DNA from: Chitinophagales bacterium
Lineage (GTDB): Bacteria; Bacteroidota; Bacteroidia; Chitinophagales; Saprospiraceae
NCBI GenBank assembly: GCA_017303875.1
Contig: JAFLBP010000017.1
Coordinates: 83,377 to 147,376, forward strand
Length of the DNA: 64,000 bases
Direction: 5' to 3'
The notes beneath the pieces are model-generated. The model searched no databases, was not told the origin of the DNA, and worked only from the letters and a program-made list of their open reading frames with translations. How positions within the stretch are numbered: position 1 is the stretch's first letter; the number at the start of each line of letters is the position of its first letter. A program made the position numbers and the translations under genes. This document shows, piece after piece, positions 53,347 to 62,445 of the stretch.

Positions 53347-55635
53347 TCAGCGTTTTTCCACAATAACAGTGCTGTGCGCCACCTTGTTTCCCTGTATAAT
53401 ATTGAGGTTGTAAGCACCTGCCGGAAGTGTTTCGAGCGACAATTCAAGCTGCTGTACGGGCGGGTCGAGGCGCTGCTGTGCCACCACTTGCCCAAGCACA
53501 TTGATCAGCTGAACAGAGGTGGCCTGCTGTAGCGGATTGGTCCAGCGGATTTGCAGTACATCAGTTGCCGGATTGGGACTTACCTGTGCCGGGTTTTGTT
53601 CGATAGTTGTCGTTGCGGTATTTGAAATTTGGATAAGCTGCTCGCTTGTCTGGCTGCAACCAAATGGCGTGGACACACGCAGCTGGACCGTGTAGGCGCC
53701 CATGCCGGCAAACGTATGTGCGGGGCTGGCGCCCGAAGCGCTTGTGCCATCGCCAAAATCCCAGTGATACTGCCAGTCCGGATGATTTTGCGCAGCCTGG
53801 AAATGCCAGTTCAGGGCATCGTTCGGCGTGGCGCTAAACGTTGCGTTCAGCGGTGGTTGTGCCGCAATAAGCACCTCATCCAACCAATTGATACGCCGGT
53901 CGATCCAGCCTTTAAGTTTTTGAATTTCACCGTTATAGGTATCGGGTATAGGCTCCGGATTGGGCCAGATATAACTGCCCAGAATAGGCCACATGCTGAA
54001 ATTGCGCGCCTGCGATTCCTGAATGCGGGCGGCCATGGAGTCGATTACAAAAGCGAAGCGTTCTTTGCTGAAGGTCGTTTGGCGCAGGCTTTGCCAGCGG
54101 CAGGCCAGGTTTTGTACATAAAGCGTATCTTCGGCCAGACGCTCCCACCAAAACGGAATACCCGCGTCGGGGCAGACGTAATTCAGGTTAAATGCCCAGC
54201 CTTCGGCTTGAAACGCTTCGCAATAATCGGCATTGAACCAGGCGAGGTCAAAATCCCAGGCCGGCCCCATGTGAATTTTGCGGTCTTTATCGTCGCGGTC
54301 TTTATAAAAATACGTGCTCAGGCGGTAGCCGTCGACGTTTTTGCCGAGTTCGTTCAGCAGCATAAAATCAATAAAAGATTTTTCATCGGCAAAATTGCGC
54401 CAACCGCTTGCGGGATACTGAAAGCCCGGCCCGGCCAGTGCAACTTCAAAACTATCTACAAAGCGCTGAATGTACTGCGATTGTTCGGGTAAAATTTCAT
54501 CGGCGCGCGGGTATTCATGTTGGAAAAAAGTAAATTTCTGAGGCGAATTCGGCTGTGAAAACTGTGAATACCAGCCGGGCGTAGTGCCCCAGTCGATGCT
54601 GACAATGTAGCCGCCGGTAAGTTCCACGCCACTGATATCGCTGTCTTTCAATTTGGAAATATTGACGCGTTCCGCTCCGCGTTTGATGCGTTCCGTCAGG
54701 TTATAAACGCCCTGATAGGCATCATTTACAAACACCTCACAGAAACGGGTTCGGGGTGCGTAATGCCCTGTTTCGCGGGCTAATTGGTAAGTGAGGGCGT
54801 TGCGCAGCAGGGTTTTATCGGAAAAATTAGCCAGTAGCACAAAATCGCTGGTTTCAGGCAGGTTCATCAGCGACACATCCAGGTCATCGCCGGTGTCGTC
54901 GCGCGTTTCCATTTTGAACGATTTTTTGGGAAAACCCTGCGAGCTATTGCCATGGGTTTCAATGCCGATCGGGCCTTCGTATGCAAAATTACTTTGCGCG
55001 GTAAAATTCCGCTGCCCCGGGCCGTTGTCTATTACCTGCACGATGCCGTCTACCTTCGGCTCGTCGGTAATCAAAACGCCATTGGTATTGATTTTAACAA
55101 TGGGCAAATCGCTGGATGCTACAATAAAAGGTTTGCAGGGGTTGTTGCCAAAAGTGATTGACCATTCAAACAACTCACCGGCATCGGCAAAGGCATAGGT
55201 ATCAAGGATGACAAGCTGCCAGAGGCCGTTCGGGTTTTGCCCGTTATTTTGCAAACCCATATCGCCTTGTGGCCGGAAAACGCCGGTAAACGGATGCCAG
55301 ACGGAATAAATACTGCTGGTAGCGTTGCCGCTCAGGCAGGTGTTTTCAAAGCCGTCGGTATCGCCGCCGACACCGGCAAACAGCTGGGTGAGGGTACCGT
55401 CGGGTGCTTGCAGAAAAATGGCCAGATCCGCATTCCAGGTATGCGTAAGGCTGAGACAAACCTGCTCCAGGCCAAAATTCAGGGTGTCTGTTGCAGTCGG
55501 CAAACCGGAAACCTGAATCGGAAAGGCGATGCTGTTGCCATCGTCGGGGATAGGGCCGCCGCCACCGGTAAAGGTTTGGGCCTGCGCCGTGAGGAGGGAA
55601 AATACAATCAGTGGTAATAACAGGAAGATGCGCAT
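53347..55635 (-). CDS. CotH-kinase-family secreted protein with P domain, PKD and T9SS sorting domain
   Basis: From the ATG at 55635 this 762-residue protein has a signal peptide (FLLLPLIVFSLLTAQAQ). A proprotein-convertase P-like domain lies at about 25-165 and a CotH-type kinase-like domain at about 185-545 (HGNSSQGFPKKSFKMET, RNALTYQLARETGHYAPRT, GPAWDFDLAWF). A PKD domain (WDFGDGTSASGASPAHTF) and a type A T9SS sorting domain (QVSPNPATDVLQIRW, LPAGAYNLNIIQG) follow. CotH proteins of spore formers phosphorylate partner proteins; secreted Bacteroidota versions are common but their targets are unknown. The in-frame ATG at 55680 lies within the rnpB 3' region and is rejected. Confidence 0.9.
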   Translation of the reverse strand: MRIFLLLPLIVFSLLTAQAQTFTGGGGPIPDDGNSIAFPIQVSGLPTATDTLNFGLEQVCLSLTHTWNADLAIFLQAPDGTLTQLFAGVGGDTDGFENTCLSGNATSSIYSVWHPFTGVFRPQGDMGLQNNGQNPNGLWQLVILDTYAFADAGELFEWSITFGNNPCKPFIVASSDLPIVKINTNGVLITDEPKVDGIVQVIDNGPGQRNFTAQSNFAYEGPIGIETHGNSSQGFPKKSFKMETRDDTGDDLDVSLMNLPETSDFVLLANFSDKTLLRNALTYQLARETGHYAPRTRFCEVFVNDAYQGVYNLTERIKRGAERVNISKLKDSDISGVELTGGYIVSIDWGTTPGWYSQFSQPNSPQKFTFFQHEYPRADEILPEQSQYIQRFVDSFEVALAGPGFQYPASGWRNFADEKSFIDFMLLNELGKNVDGYRLSTYFYKDRDDKDRKIHMGPAWDFDLAWFNADYCEAFQAEGWAFNLNYVCPDAGIPFWWERLAEDTLYVQNLACRWQSLRQTTFSKERFAFVIDSMAARIQESQARNFSMWPILGSYIWPNPEPIPDTYNGEIQKLKGWIDRRINWLDEVLIAAQPPLNATFSATPNDALNWHFQAAQNHPDWQYHWDFGDGTSASGASPAHTFAGMGAYTVQLRVSTPFGCSQTSEQLIQISNTATTTIEQNPAQVSPNPATDVLQIRWTNPLQQATSVQLINVLGQVVAQQRLDPPVQQLELSLETLPAGAYNLNIIQGNKVAHSTVIVEKR

Positions 55636-55676
55636 GGGAAAGCAAAATCGTATTGCACGGGTAGAAAAAAATAAAA

Positions 55677-56091
55677 CCACAAACCTGTAAGCCGGATTCT
55701 GTACCTGCCCGAAAGCAGGCCTCTGTCATTTATCTGGCGCTGCCGCTTGCGCGGAGCGTCTGCGCTGCCTACCCCCCTCGTCGTTTGCCATACAAACGCA
55801 GCGCGAGCCGCGCCGTTCCGCTCAAGGTGCGGACACAAGGTATACTTGGCATTGCAACCCGCAAGGTTTATCCCTCCGGCCTGTTACCAGGTCGGAGCGT
55901 GCGCTCTTACCGCACGTTTTCACCCTTACCCCGCCGAGGCAGGGCGGTTATTTTCTGCGACACTTTCTATGCTGCACTTTCCCGAAAGAAAGCACAACTC
56001 CGTCGGTTAGACGGTGCGGTGCTCTGTGTTGTCCGGACTTTCCTCCCCGCTCCGACCGGGGTCGGAGCAAAGGCGACAGAGCAGTTTGTGG
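55677..56091 (-). ncRNA. rnpB: RNase P RNA, bacterial class A
   Basis: On the minus strand the RNA runs from about 56091 to 55677 (415 nt). It contains the conserved GAGGAAAGTCCGG near its 5' end (56033-56045) and ACAGAATCCGGCTTA near its 3' end (55688-55702). The outermost stretches CCACAAAC and GTTTGTGG are complementary and form helix P1. A T-run just past the end (55664-55675) gives termination. This RNA is the catalytic part of RNase P, which trims the 5' leader of pre-tRNAs. Exact ends are inferred from the P1 helix. Confidence 0.95.
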
Positions 56092-56144
56092 TTTCAGGCA
56101 CAAATTTCCATCTTTTTTCAGTATTGGCTTAAACTTTGTTTAGA

Positions 56145-56152
56145 TACTTTTG
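56145..56152 (+). promoter_or_regulatory. -7 promoter element TACTTTTG for the sensor kinase
   Basis: TACTTTTG lies 57 bases before the chosen ATG at 56210. Upstream non-ATG starts would overlap this element. Confidence 0.45.
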
Positions 56153-56209
56153 CTCGTCGAATGGACGAAGCTCAAAAACCGAACTTTTACTTCCATCGCA
56201 ACTGATCGC

Positions 56210-59200
56210 ATGCTTAAGCGCCTCCTGCTCTATCTTGGTGTAATGGGTATTCTGATGGCCCTCGTGGCTACACTTGCCCAATTGGACGACGATAGCGCGC
56301 TACTACAACAACACGCCGCTGAAATTTCCAAATATAGTGAAAACAGTTGGAAATCGGCAAAAGACTGGGCTTCTGCCAACCGTACCCTGCTCGAACGCGG
56401 CGTACCCGGTATTGATCCCGGCAGCCCGCTCTCTGCTATTGTGCAGGAAGATTACACCGTACTTTGTTTTAAAGGCGACAGCATCAGCTTCTGGTCGAAT
56501 ACCAAGGCCATCCCCAATGCCGGTACTTTGCAACAACTTACTCAGCAGGCCGGTCCGTTGCTGCTCGACCTGCCCGCCGGCCGATACGCCGCCTGGAGTG
56601 AAGATTTTGGCAGCCAGCGCCTCGCCATTTTAGTGCCCCTGCGTTGGGGCTGGGATGAAGGTTACGACGAAAACGCCCGCTATTTTCCCGCCGATGCGGC
56701 CATTTCCGCCGCCGCACAGATCAGCGTGACCCCAACCGACTACCCCATCACGGTGCAAGGTAAAACCCTGGCCTGGTTAGATCAGAACGGCCCGCTGCGC
56801 AGCCGCTGGACGGGCTGGGTGCAGCTTGGCGCGCTTTTGCTTTGTTTGTTGGTGTTGCTGATGGCCCTTGGCAAAGTATTTGAGTTTATTGAAAGCCGTT
56901 TGAGTTCGCCCCGTGCCGCATTCGCGGTCAACCTTGCCGTATTGGCCCTGGTGATTGCCCTGCATCGTTTTTCTGGTTTTGTATATGAGCAGTTGAATGG
57001 ATTGCCGGTTTTTGGCGAAGCAATGAGTGGCAGCCATTGGGCCGGCCGCAGCGCGGGCGAGTGGTTTTTTAGCATGTTACTGGCGCTGGGTGGTGGTTTG
57101 GCCCTGCAAACGCGCTCAAAAGCGCAGGAGGAATCCCGCAAATTTGAAACCGGTGGCAGCGTAACGGCCTACCTGCTTATAATGGCCATGGTGCTGATCG
57201 GTACACGGGCCATGCAGTTTTTGGTATTCGACAGCGGCATCGCCTTTGATCTGGACAATATACTCAACCTGGATGCACCTGCGTTGCTGCTCTTGGTCAG
57301 CCTGTTAATCTGGATGGCAGCTACTTTCTGGATCAGCAGGAAGTTAGTGCTGATGGTGCGCAATATGGCACTTCCGCTTAATAAAAGGCTGATTGCAATT
57401 GGTATTGCTTTTGTGCTGTTTATCGGGATTTCTTTCAGCAAAGACCTCTCCGGCGCGCTTCCGCTCACGCTGCTGATTGCGCTGTTATTTGTGCTCTCGC
57501 AGGATGCGGCTGTGCATTGGGAAACCAACGGATTTGCCTGGGTAATGCTTTGGATGCTGCTCAGTGCAGGTTTCCTTTCGCAGATTTTATATAATTTTAA
57601 ATCACAAAAATCAGCGGAAACCCGGCAGGCACTTGCCAGCGCATTAGCGACCGCCCGCGATGAGGGTCTTGCAGAGAAGCGCCTGCCCGATCTTTTGCGT
57701 GTTTTTCAGGCCGATTCCCAGCAATTGGGCATTATGCTCAAGCCCTGGCCCTTCAAAGCTTCGGCGGAGACCCTGCAAGCCTGGGCCGAACAAAAAATAT
57801 TTAGCCAGAACTACCTCTTCCAGCATTACCGCACCGGCATTTTTGCATTCGATCGGGAAAATAATCCCTTGCTCCAGGGGCAAACCCAAAGCTACCAGTG
57901 GGTAGTGCAGGAAAACTGGGAGCGCGGACAAGCCATTGAAGGCACGCCCGATGCACGGACCTTTATAGGCGCCGATGGCAAGCTGCGCTATATGCTGCGC
58001 CTGCGCGCCTATCGTATGGGCGACTTCAGCCAGCCTGCTACCGCCTACTGTTTCCTGCAACAGGAGTTTCCGAAAAATACCCGCGTATATGCGCGCCTGT
58101 TTTTTAATACGCCATATAAAAAACTCTCCGCGCTCAGCGAATACGACTACGCCGTACAACGCGATGGCAAATTGCTCGCCGAACAAGGCGCTATCAACGT
58201 AGCGCCCTTGGTAAACGTAGCCAAAAACGGCGAAACCGTCAGCATTGACGATGCGACGGAAAACGACGGCCGCATATACACCATCAGTAAAAGCGCCGAC
58301 GGCCGCACGCTGGCCGTTGTAAGTGGTTTGGGCAACAGCATACTCAAGCGTATTTACCTGTTTTCGCTCTTGTTTATGGGCGCTTCCCTGCTGCTTTTCC
58401 TGCTCACCGCCCTCAACACGCTGCTCCGCTTTATGCCCTCCGATTCCGGGCTGTCGCTGAGCGGCCGCGGCACCCTCGAACAACGTATACATTACCGCAA
58501 TGTACTGTTGCTCGGCGGCGCCTTCCTCATCATCGGTTTTATGACCTATCGGCAATTTGCCGGCAGCGCCCAAAAAACCGAGCGCAGCGAAACCGATTAC
58601 CGCGCCGGCGCCCTGCTCGCCAACCTGAAAGCCAACGCCGTGAACAGTGCCGCCGGAGCCGATAGCCTGAGCAGCACACTCACCCAAAGCTTAGCCGGTA
58701 TGGCAGCAAGCTTGTCTATCGACGCCAATTTCTTTACACCCGACGGCGACCTGCGCTATACCACCCAGCCCGACCTGCACCGTATTGGCGTTTTGGCCAG
58801 TAAAATGAACCCGCAGGCGCTTTTTGAATTGCGGAACAACATTCAGGCGGAGACCATTGCCGAAGACTATGCCGGCGGTTACCCCTACCTCACCAAATAT
58901 TTTGCAGTTCGGAACGGCAATAACAAGCTGCTCGGTGCGCTCGGCGTGCCCTATGATCTCAGCGAGCGCAAACCCGGCCCCGAAGTGTCCGATTTTATCG
59001 GCACCATGGCCAGCCTGTACGTGTTCCTGCTGCTCATTGCCTATGTGGTTACCTTCCTGCTGGCGCGCTCCATCATCAAACCCCTGCGTTTGGTCTCTGA
59101 GCGCATCCGCGAGCTGCAACTCGATGATAAAAATGAGCCGCTGCAATATTCCGGCGACGCCAAGGACGAAGTGGGCGGCCTCATTGAAGAATACAACCGG

Positions 59201-59920
59201 ATGGTGGGCAAGCTGGAAGACTCCAAGGTGCGCATGATTAAACTCGAACGCGAGGGCGCCTGGCGCGAAATGGCCCGGCAGGTAGCACATGATATTAAAA
59301 ATCCGCTTACCACCATGAAACTCTCCATGCAACAGCTGGAGCGCGTTTCCTCCAACCCCGAGCAGGCTGCCGCCTACCTGCGCAAGGCCATCACCCGTCT
59401 GATTGAACAAATTGACTCGCTGGCGCAAATCGCTTCAGAGTTCTCCATGTTTGCCAACCTCGATATTCGCCAGAAAAGCGATATGGTTATCAATGAAGTG
59501 GTGGAAAGCGTTTATGATCTGTTTTCAGAACAGCGCAATGTGAGCCTGAAATTGGATATTCCCACCGACCGATACCATATTCAGGGCGATAAAAACCACT
59601 TGATTCGGGTATTCAATAACCTCGTTATCAATGCAATACAGGCAATTCCTTCCGACCGGAAAGGAGAAATTGAGGTGTCGCTGGAATATCGGGGTAAAGA
59701 GGCGGTGGTGCGTATTCGCGACAATGGCGGCGGTATTCCACCGGAGATTCGCGACCGGGTTTTTGAGCCGAATTTCACGACCAAAACTTCGGGCAGCGGT
59801 CTTGGCTTGGCCATTTGTCGTAAAATTATAGAAGCCCACGACGGTACCATCCGCTTTGAAACCCGGGAAAATGAAGGTACCGATTTCTTTGTGGAAATGC
59901 CTGTAACACATGTCGATTAG
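56210..59920 (+). CDS. Large NtrY-like membrane sensor histidine kinase
   Basis: This 1236-residue protein has two blocks of membrane helices. Block one covers about 1-25 and 220-470, and block two about 700-790. Periplasmic-type segments lie between and after them. A final helix near 930-955 leads into a HAMP domain (LLARSIIKPLRLVSERIREL). The kinase core has the phosphoacceptor His1027 in ARQVAHDIKNPLTTMKLSM. The ATP site is marked by NLVINAIQAI, DNGGGIPPEIRDRVFEP and SGSGLGLAICRKIIEAHDG. The core resembles NtrY-type kinases and is unusually long. No response regulator lies beside it, so its partner is elsewhere. It ends at a terminator at 59956-60000. Confidence 0.93.
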   Translation: MLKRLLLYLGVMGILMALVATLAQLDDDSALLQQHAAEISKYSENSWKSAKDWASANRTLLERGVPGIDPGSPLSAIVQEDYTVLCFKGDSISFWSNTKAIPNAGTLQQLTQQAGPLLLDLPAGRYAAWSEDFGSQRLAILVPLRWGWDEGYDENARYFPADAAISAAAQISVTPTDYPITVQGKTLAWLDQNGPLRSRWTGWVQLGALLLCLLVLLMALGKVFEFIESRLSSPRAAFAVNLAVLALVIALHRFSGFVYEQLNGLPVFGEAMSGSHWAGRSAGEWFFSMLLALGGGLALQTRSKAQEESRKFETGGSVTAYLLIMAMVLIGTRAMQFLVFDSGIAFDLDNILNLDAPALLLLVSLLIWMAATFWISRKLVLMVRNMALPLNKRLIAIGIAFVLFIGISFSKDLSGALPLTLLIALLFVLSQDAAVHWETNGFAWVMLWMLLSAGFLSQILYNFKSQKSAETRQALASALATARDEGLAEKRLPDLLRVFQADSQQLGIMLKPWPFKASAETLQAWAEQKIFSQNYLFQHYRTGIFAFDRENNPLLQGQTQSYQWVVQENWERGQAIEGTPDARTFIGADGKLRYMLRLRAYRMGDFSQPATAYCFLQQEFPKNTRVYARLFFNTPYKKLSALSEYDYAVQRDGKLLAEQGAINVAPLVNVAKNGETVSIDDATENDGRIYTISKSADGRTLAVVSGLGNSILKRIYLFSLLFMGASLLLFLLTALNTLLRFMPSDSGLSLSGRGTLEQRIHYRNVLLLGGAFLIIGFMTYRQFAGSAQKTERSETDYRAGALLANLKANAVNSAAGADSLSSTLTQSLAGMAASLSIDANFFTPDGDLRYTTQPDLHRIGVLASKMNPQALFELRNNIQAETIAEDYAGGYPYLTKYFAVRNGNNKLLGALGVPYDLSERKPGPEVSDFIGTMASLYVFLLLIAYVVTFLLARSIIKPLRLVSERIRELQLDDKNEPLQYSGDAKDEVGGLIEEYNRMVGKLEDSKVRMIKLEREGAWREMARQVAHDIKNPLTTMKLSMQQLERVSSNPEQAAAYLRKAITRLIEQIDSLAQIASEFSMFANLDIRQKSDMVINEVVESVYDLFSEQRNVSLKLDIPTDRYHIQGDKNHLIRVFNNLVINAIQAIPSDRKGEIEVSLEYRGKEAVVRIRDNGGGIPPEIRDRVFEPNFTTKTSGSGLGLAICRKIIEAHDGTIRFETRENEGTDFFVEMPVTHVD

Positions 59921-59955
59921 ATATTAAGCAGCATTTATAAACAAGCGTGTATCTT

Positions 59956-60000
59956 GAATCCGATAACAAAGTGTTTATTTTGTTATCGGATTCATTTTTT
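59956..60000 (+). terminator. Rho-independent terminator of the sensor kinase gene
   Basis: GAATCCGATAACAAA at 59956-59970 pairs perfectly with 59979-59993 and is followed by A and a T-run to 60000. Confidence 0.88.
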
Positions 60001-60021
60001 AATCATCAAACCTTCCAACAC

Positions 60022-60606
60022 ATGCGTCAAACCATTCTTCTTTTTGCTTTCGTATGCAGCAGCGGTGTTGCGCTTTTGGCTCAAAACAACGGCGCCCGCC
60101 TTTTTCTGGATGTTCCTTCTCTGTTTTTTGTAGCTCCCGATGTAGAAAACATTGGCACCAACCTGGGTGTGGGCGGCGCCGTTGCCATGAACGTCGCCAC
60201 GCACAACGTAGTCGGCCGTGTGGGCGCTGGTTCCAATTTTACCATCAACCCCAAAATCAGTGATTTCAAAGAATCCTTTTCCTACGCCCCCTTTGTAATG
60301 GCCGAAGCCGGCGCGGGCATGTACCGCTCCAACGGCGATTTGTGCGCCAAAACCAAGCGCAATGCTTATACGGTACTCGGCAAGGCCGGCGCGCGTTATA
60401 TTTTTGATACCAGCGACCTGCGCGGCGCCGAAGACCCCATCGGCGCGATGGATTACAACCTCGGGGTCGAGCTGGGTTATTTCTACATCCGCGATGTTTT
60501 CAAGAACTTTGAAGTAGTGCTTGATGGCAATTACTTCGTAAAATCCAAAACCGTCTCTGCGACGTTTGGCTTCAAGGTGTTTTTGAATTTGAAGGCAAAT
60601 CGTTAA
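60022..60606 (+). CDS. Small outer-membrane beta-barrel-like protein
   Basis: From the ATG at 60022 this 194-residue protein has a signal peptide (ILLFAFVCSSGVALLAQ). Alternating strands follow (NLGVGGAVAMNVATHNVVGRVG, MDYNLGVELGYFYIRDVF) and it ends in VSATFGFKVFLNLKANR. The glycine- and aromatic-rich pattern suggests a small outer-membrane barrel; I do not recognise a specific family. The start follows the kinase terminator closely. A perfect 27-bp palindrome lies just past the stop. An upstream in-frame ATG at 59947 would read through the terminator and is rejected. Confidence 0.62.
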   Translation: MRQTILLFAFVCSSGVALLAQNNGARLFLDVPSLFFVAPDVENIGTNLGVGGAVAMNVATHNVVGRVGAGSNFTINPKISDFKESFSYAPFVMAEAGAGMYRSNGDLCAKTKRNAYTVLGKAGARYIFDTSDLRGAEDPIGAMDYNLGVELGYFYIRDVFKNFEVVLDGNYFVKSKTVSATFGFKVFLNLKANR

Positions 60607-60665
60607 GAGCATGTTCGGGAATTCATGATCGCGCGAAAGCGATCATGAATTCCCGAACATGCTCT
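60606..60665. terminator. Perfect 27-bp palindrome, likely terminator, related to the element at 291-333
   Basis: Arms 60606-60632 and 60639-60665 are exact complements around a GCGAAA loop (a stable GNRA-like loop). The core TTCGGGAATTCATGAT is shared with 291-306. No long T-run follows, so it may act as a processing or barrier hairpin as well as a terminator. Confidence 0.7.
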
Positions 60666-60700
60666 AAAAGAAAATTGAAGCTATAACCTGGTTTTGCAGA

Positions 60701-60740
60701 TAAAGACAGTATTGTTTGATTAAAAACAATACTGTCTTTA
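60701..60740. promoter_or_regulatory. Perfect 17-bp palindrome overlapping the HEPN/MNT promoter (candidate operator)
   Basis: Arms 60701-60717 and 60724-60740 are exact complements with a 6-base spacer. The right arm ends with the TA of the TATCTTTG promoter element, so a dimeric repressor bound here would block transcription. A toxin-antitoxin module autoregulating itself is a natural reading but is inferred. Confidence 0.65.
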
Positions 60741-60746
60741 TCTTTG
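60739..60746 (+). promoter_or_regulatory. -7 promoter element TATCTTTG abutting the HEPN start codon
   Basis: TATCTTTG is followed by 5 Ts and the ATG at 60752. Transcription would start at or beside the start codon, giving a leaderless message like that predicted for the GT39-type gene. Confidence 0.5.
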
Positions 60747-60751
60747 TTTTT

Positions 60752-61144
60752 ATGACCAAAAGCGAGCATATAAAATATTGGACAACCTCATCGGCCCAAA
60801 GTTGGCAGGCATCACAACACTTGTTTGAAAAAGGAGATTTTGTTGAGTGCTTGTTTTTTGCCCATTTGTGTCTGGAAAAAATACTGAAAGCCCATTGGGT
60901 CAACAGTAATCAAAGTGATATACCACCGCGAATACATAATTTGCGAGTACTTGCCCAGCAAACCAACCTTCAGTTGGATGCTGCACAAATAATTTTTTTA
61001 GAGCAGATGAATACCTTCCAGATGGAAGGCCGTTATCCGGATTATAACTTCAAAATCTATCAAGCATTCAAACAACCACAAACTGCACTGATACTCAAAC
61101 AAGTTGAAAACATATACCAATGGTTACTCAACAGTCTGCCCTAA
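60752..61144 (+). CDS. HEPN-domain protein (partner of an MNT nucleotidyltransferase)
   Basis: This 130-residue all-helical protein fits the HEPN family (PF05168 type). It has FAHLCLEKILKAHW in the central helix, PPRIHNLRVLAQQ after it, and the characteristic RYPDYNFKIY before the last helix. HEPN proteins paired with MNT nucleotidyltransferases act as toxins (RNases) or regulators. The canonical RxxxxH RNase motif is not evident here, so RNase activity is doubtful. The gene overlaps the MNT gene by 25 bases. Confidence 0.85.
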   Translation: MTKSEHIKYWTTSSAQSWQASQHLFEKGDFVECLFFAHLCLEKILKAHWVNSNQSDIPPRIHNLRVLAQQTNLQLDAAQIIFLEQMNTFQMEGRYPDYNFKIYQAFKQPQTALILKQVENIYQWLLNSLP

Positions 61145-61440
61145 ACATTGCGAGACAATTTGTTGCTGAGGTAATTGCGCAAGGGCTGCCACTTCAGAAA
61201 GCGTTGTTATTTGGATCCTATTCCAAAGGACAACAGCATGAGTTATCAGATATTGACGTTGCGCTGGTTTCTGATGCATTCATGGGAGTTGGCTTTTTTG
61301 ATATCAAACAGTTTGCTGAAGTTAAAATCAGCAACAACCTTTATGCAACTATTGAAACACACACTTTCAATCCAAAAGATTTTACACCGGATAACCCCTT
61401 TGTAAAAGAAATAGAACAAACCGGTCTTTCTTTATTGTAG
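61120..61440 (+). CDS. MNT-type minimal nucleotidyltransferase (antitoxin-like)
   Basis: This 106-residue protein has the nucleotidyltransferase signature GSx10DxD in LLFGSYSKGQQHELSDIDVAL, and a third acidic residue in YATIETHTF. In characterised HepT/MntA modules such a protein adds AMP to the HEPN toxin and neutralises it. The gene starts inside the end of the HEPN gene, which fits coupled translation. It converges with the SbtA-type gene, overlapping it by 9 bases. Confidence 0.9.
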   Translation: MVTQQSALNIARQFVAEVIAQGLPLQKALLFGSYSKGQQHELSDIDVALVSDAFMGVGFFDIKQFAEVKISNNLYATIETHTFNPKDFTPDNPFVKEIEQTGLSLL

Positions 61441-62397
61441 CGTTATCAAAAACATATACAACGGCATTCCAAGGGTAATATTAAAAGGAAAAGTAACGCC
61501 GAGCGCCATCGGCACATAGAGGCCCGGGTCGGCTTCCGGCGCCGCCAGGCGCATGGCTGCCGGCACCGCAATATAAGATGCGCTGGCCGCCAGAATGGCA
61601 AAAATGAATCGGTTGCCGGGGTCGGTAGTAATCCAGATGCTGCATAAGGCCACAATACTGCCGTTGAGGGCAGGAATCAGCACGGCAAAAAGACTTACAA
61701 ACCAACCGTACTGCCGGAATGCGCGAAACCGCGAAGCCGTTACCATGCCCATTTCCAGCAGAAAAATTGCCAGAAAACCTTTAAAAATATCGGTGGTAAA
61801 TGGTTTAATACCTTCTGCCTGCTTCGAATCGGCAATCAGTCCGATAATCAGACTGCCGAGAATCATCAACACGCTGCTGTTGGTCAGGGAATGCCGTACC
61901 AGGCTGCCCAGCGACGTTTTTTGCGCATCCGACCCGTTGTCATAACGACGCAACAACACCACGCCAATAATGATGGCCGGCGCTTCCATAAGTGCCATAA
62001 CCGCCACCATGTGGCCGCCAAAATGCAATTGCTCTGCCTCCAGAAAAGAAGCGGCCGCCACAAAGGTCACGGCACTCACCGAGCCGTATGCCGCCGCAAT
62101 TGCCCCGGCATTGTGGATGCCGAGCCTGCGTTTCAGGATAAAAAAGGTGTAAAATGGAATGAAAGAGGCGATCAACAAGCCAAAAAGCAGGGAAAATAAT
62201 ATTTCCCAGGTGAACGGACTGTGCGCCAGCTCCTGCCCGCCCTTAAAACCAATGGAAAACAACAGGTACAAGGAAATAAACTTGCTCGTAGACGCCGGAA
62301 TCTCCAGATCGCTTTTCAGCAAACTGGCGGTAACGCCCAACAAAAAAAACAGCAAGGTGGGGTTGGTGAGGTTGGACAATAGCAGGTGAATATCCAT
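61432..62397 (-). CDS. SbtA-type sodium-dependent bicarbonate transporter family permease
   Basis: This 321-residue protein has about 10 helices in two inverted halves. The first half carries SIGFKGGQELA and AGAIAAAYGSVSAVTFVAAASFLE. The second half carries FLAIFLLEMGMVTASRF and FAILAASASYIAVPAAMRLAAPEADPGLYVPMALGVTFPFNI. This is the SbtA/DUF897 pattern. SbtA in cyanobacteria imports bicarbonate with sodium; heterotroph homologues are less studied. The usual PII-like SbtB is not adjacent. A TATCTTTG element lies 29 bases upstream. Confidence 0.88.
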   Translation of the reverse strand: MDIHLLLSNLTNPTLLFFLLGVTASLLKSDLEIPASTSKFISLYLLFSIGFKGGQELAHSPFTWEILFSLLFGLLIASFIPFYTFFILKRRLGIHNAGAIAAAYGSVSAVTFVAAASFLEAEQLHFGGHMVAVMALMEAPAIIIGVVLLRRYDNGSDAQKTSLGSLVRHSLTNSSVLMILGSLIIGLIADSKQAEGIKPFTTDIFKGFLAIFLLEMGMVTASRFRAFRQYGWFVSLFAVLIPALNGSIVALCSIWITTDPGNRFIFAILAASASYIAVPAAMRLAAPEADPGLYVPMALGVTFPFNITLGMPLYMFLITLQ

Positions 62398-62425
62398 ATC
62401 AGGGCGCCGTATTTGAACAGCGCCG

Positions 62426-62433
62426 CAAAGATA
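62426..62433 (-). promoter_or_regulatory. -7 promoter element TATCTTTG for the SbtA-type gene
   Basis: The minus strand reads TATCTTTG 29 bases before the start at 62397. Confidence 0.5.
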
Positions 62434-62445
62434 TTTGTTTTACTG

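Noticed and set aside
55747..56132. Short plus-strand frames over the rnpB region
   Set aside because: They lie across the RNase P RNA gene, whose conserved ends are clear; the peptides have no protein features.
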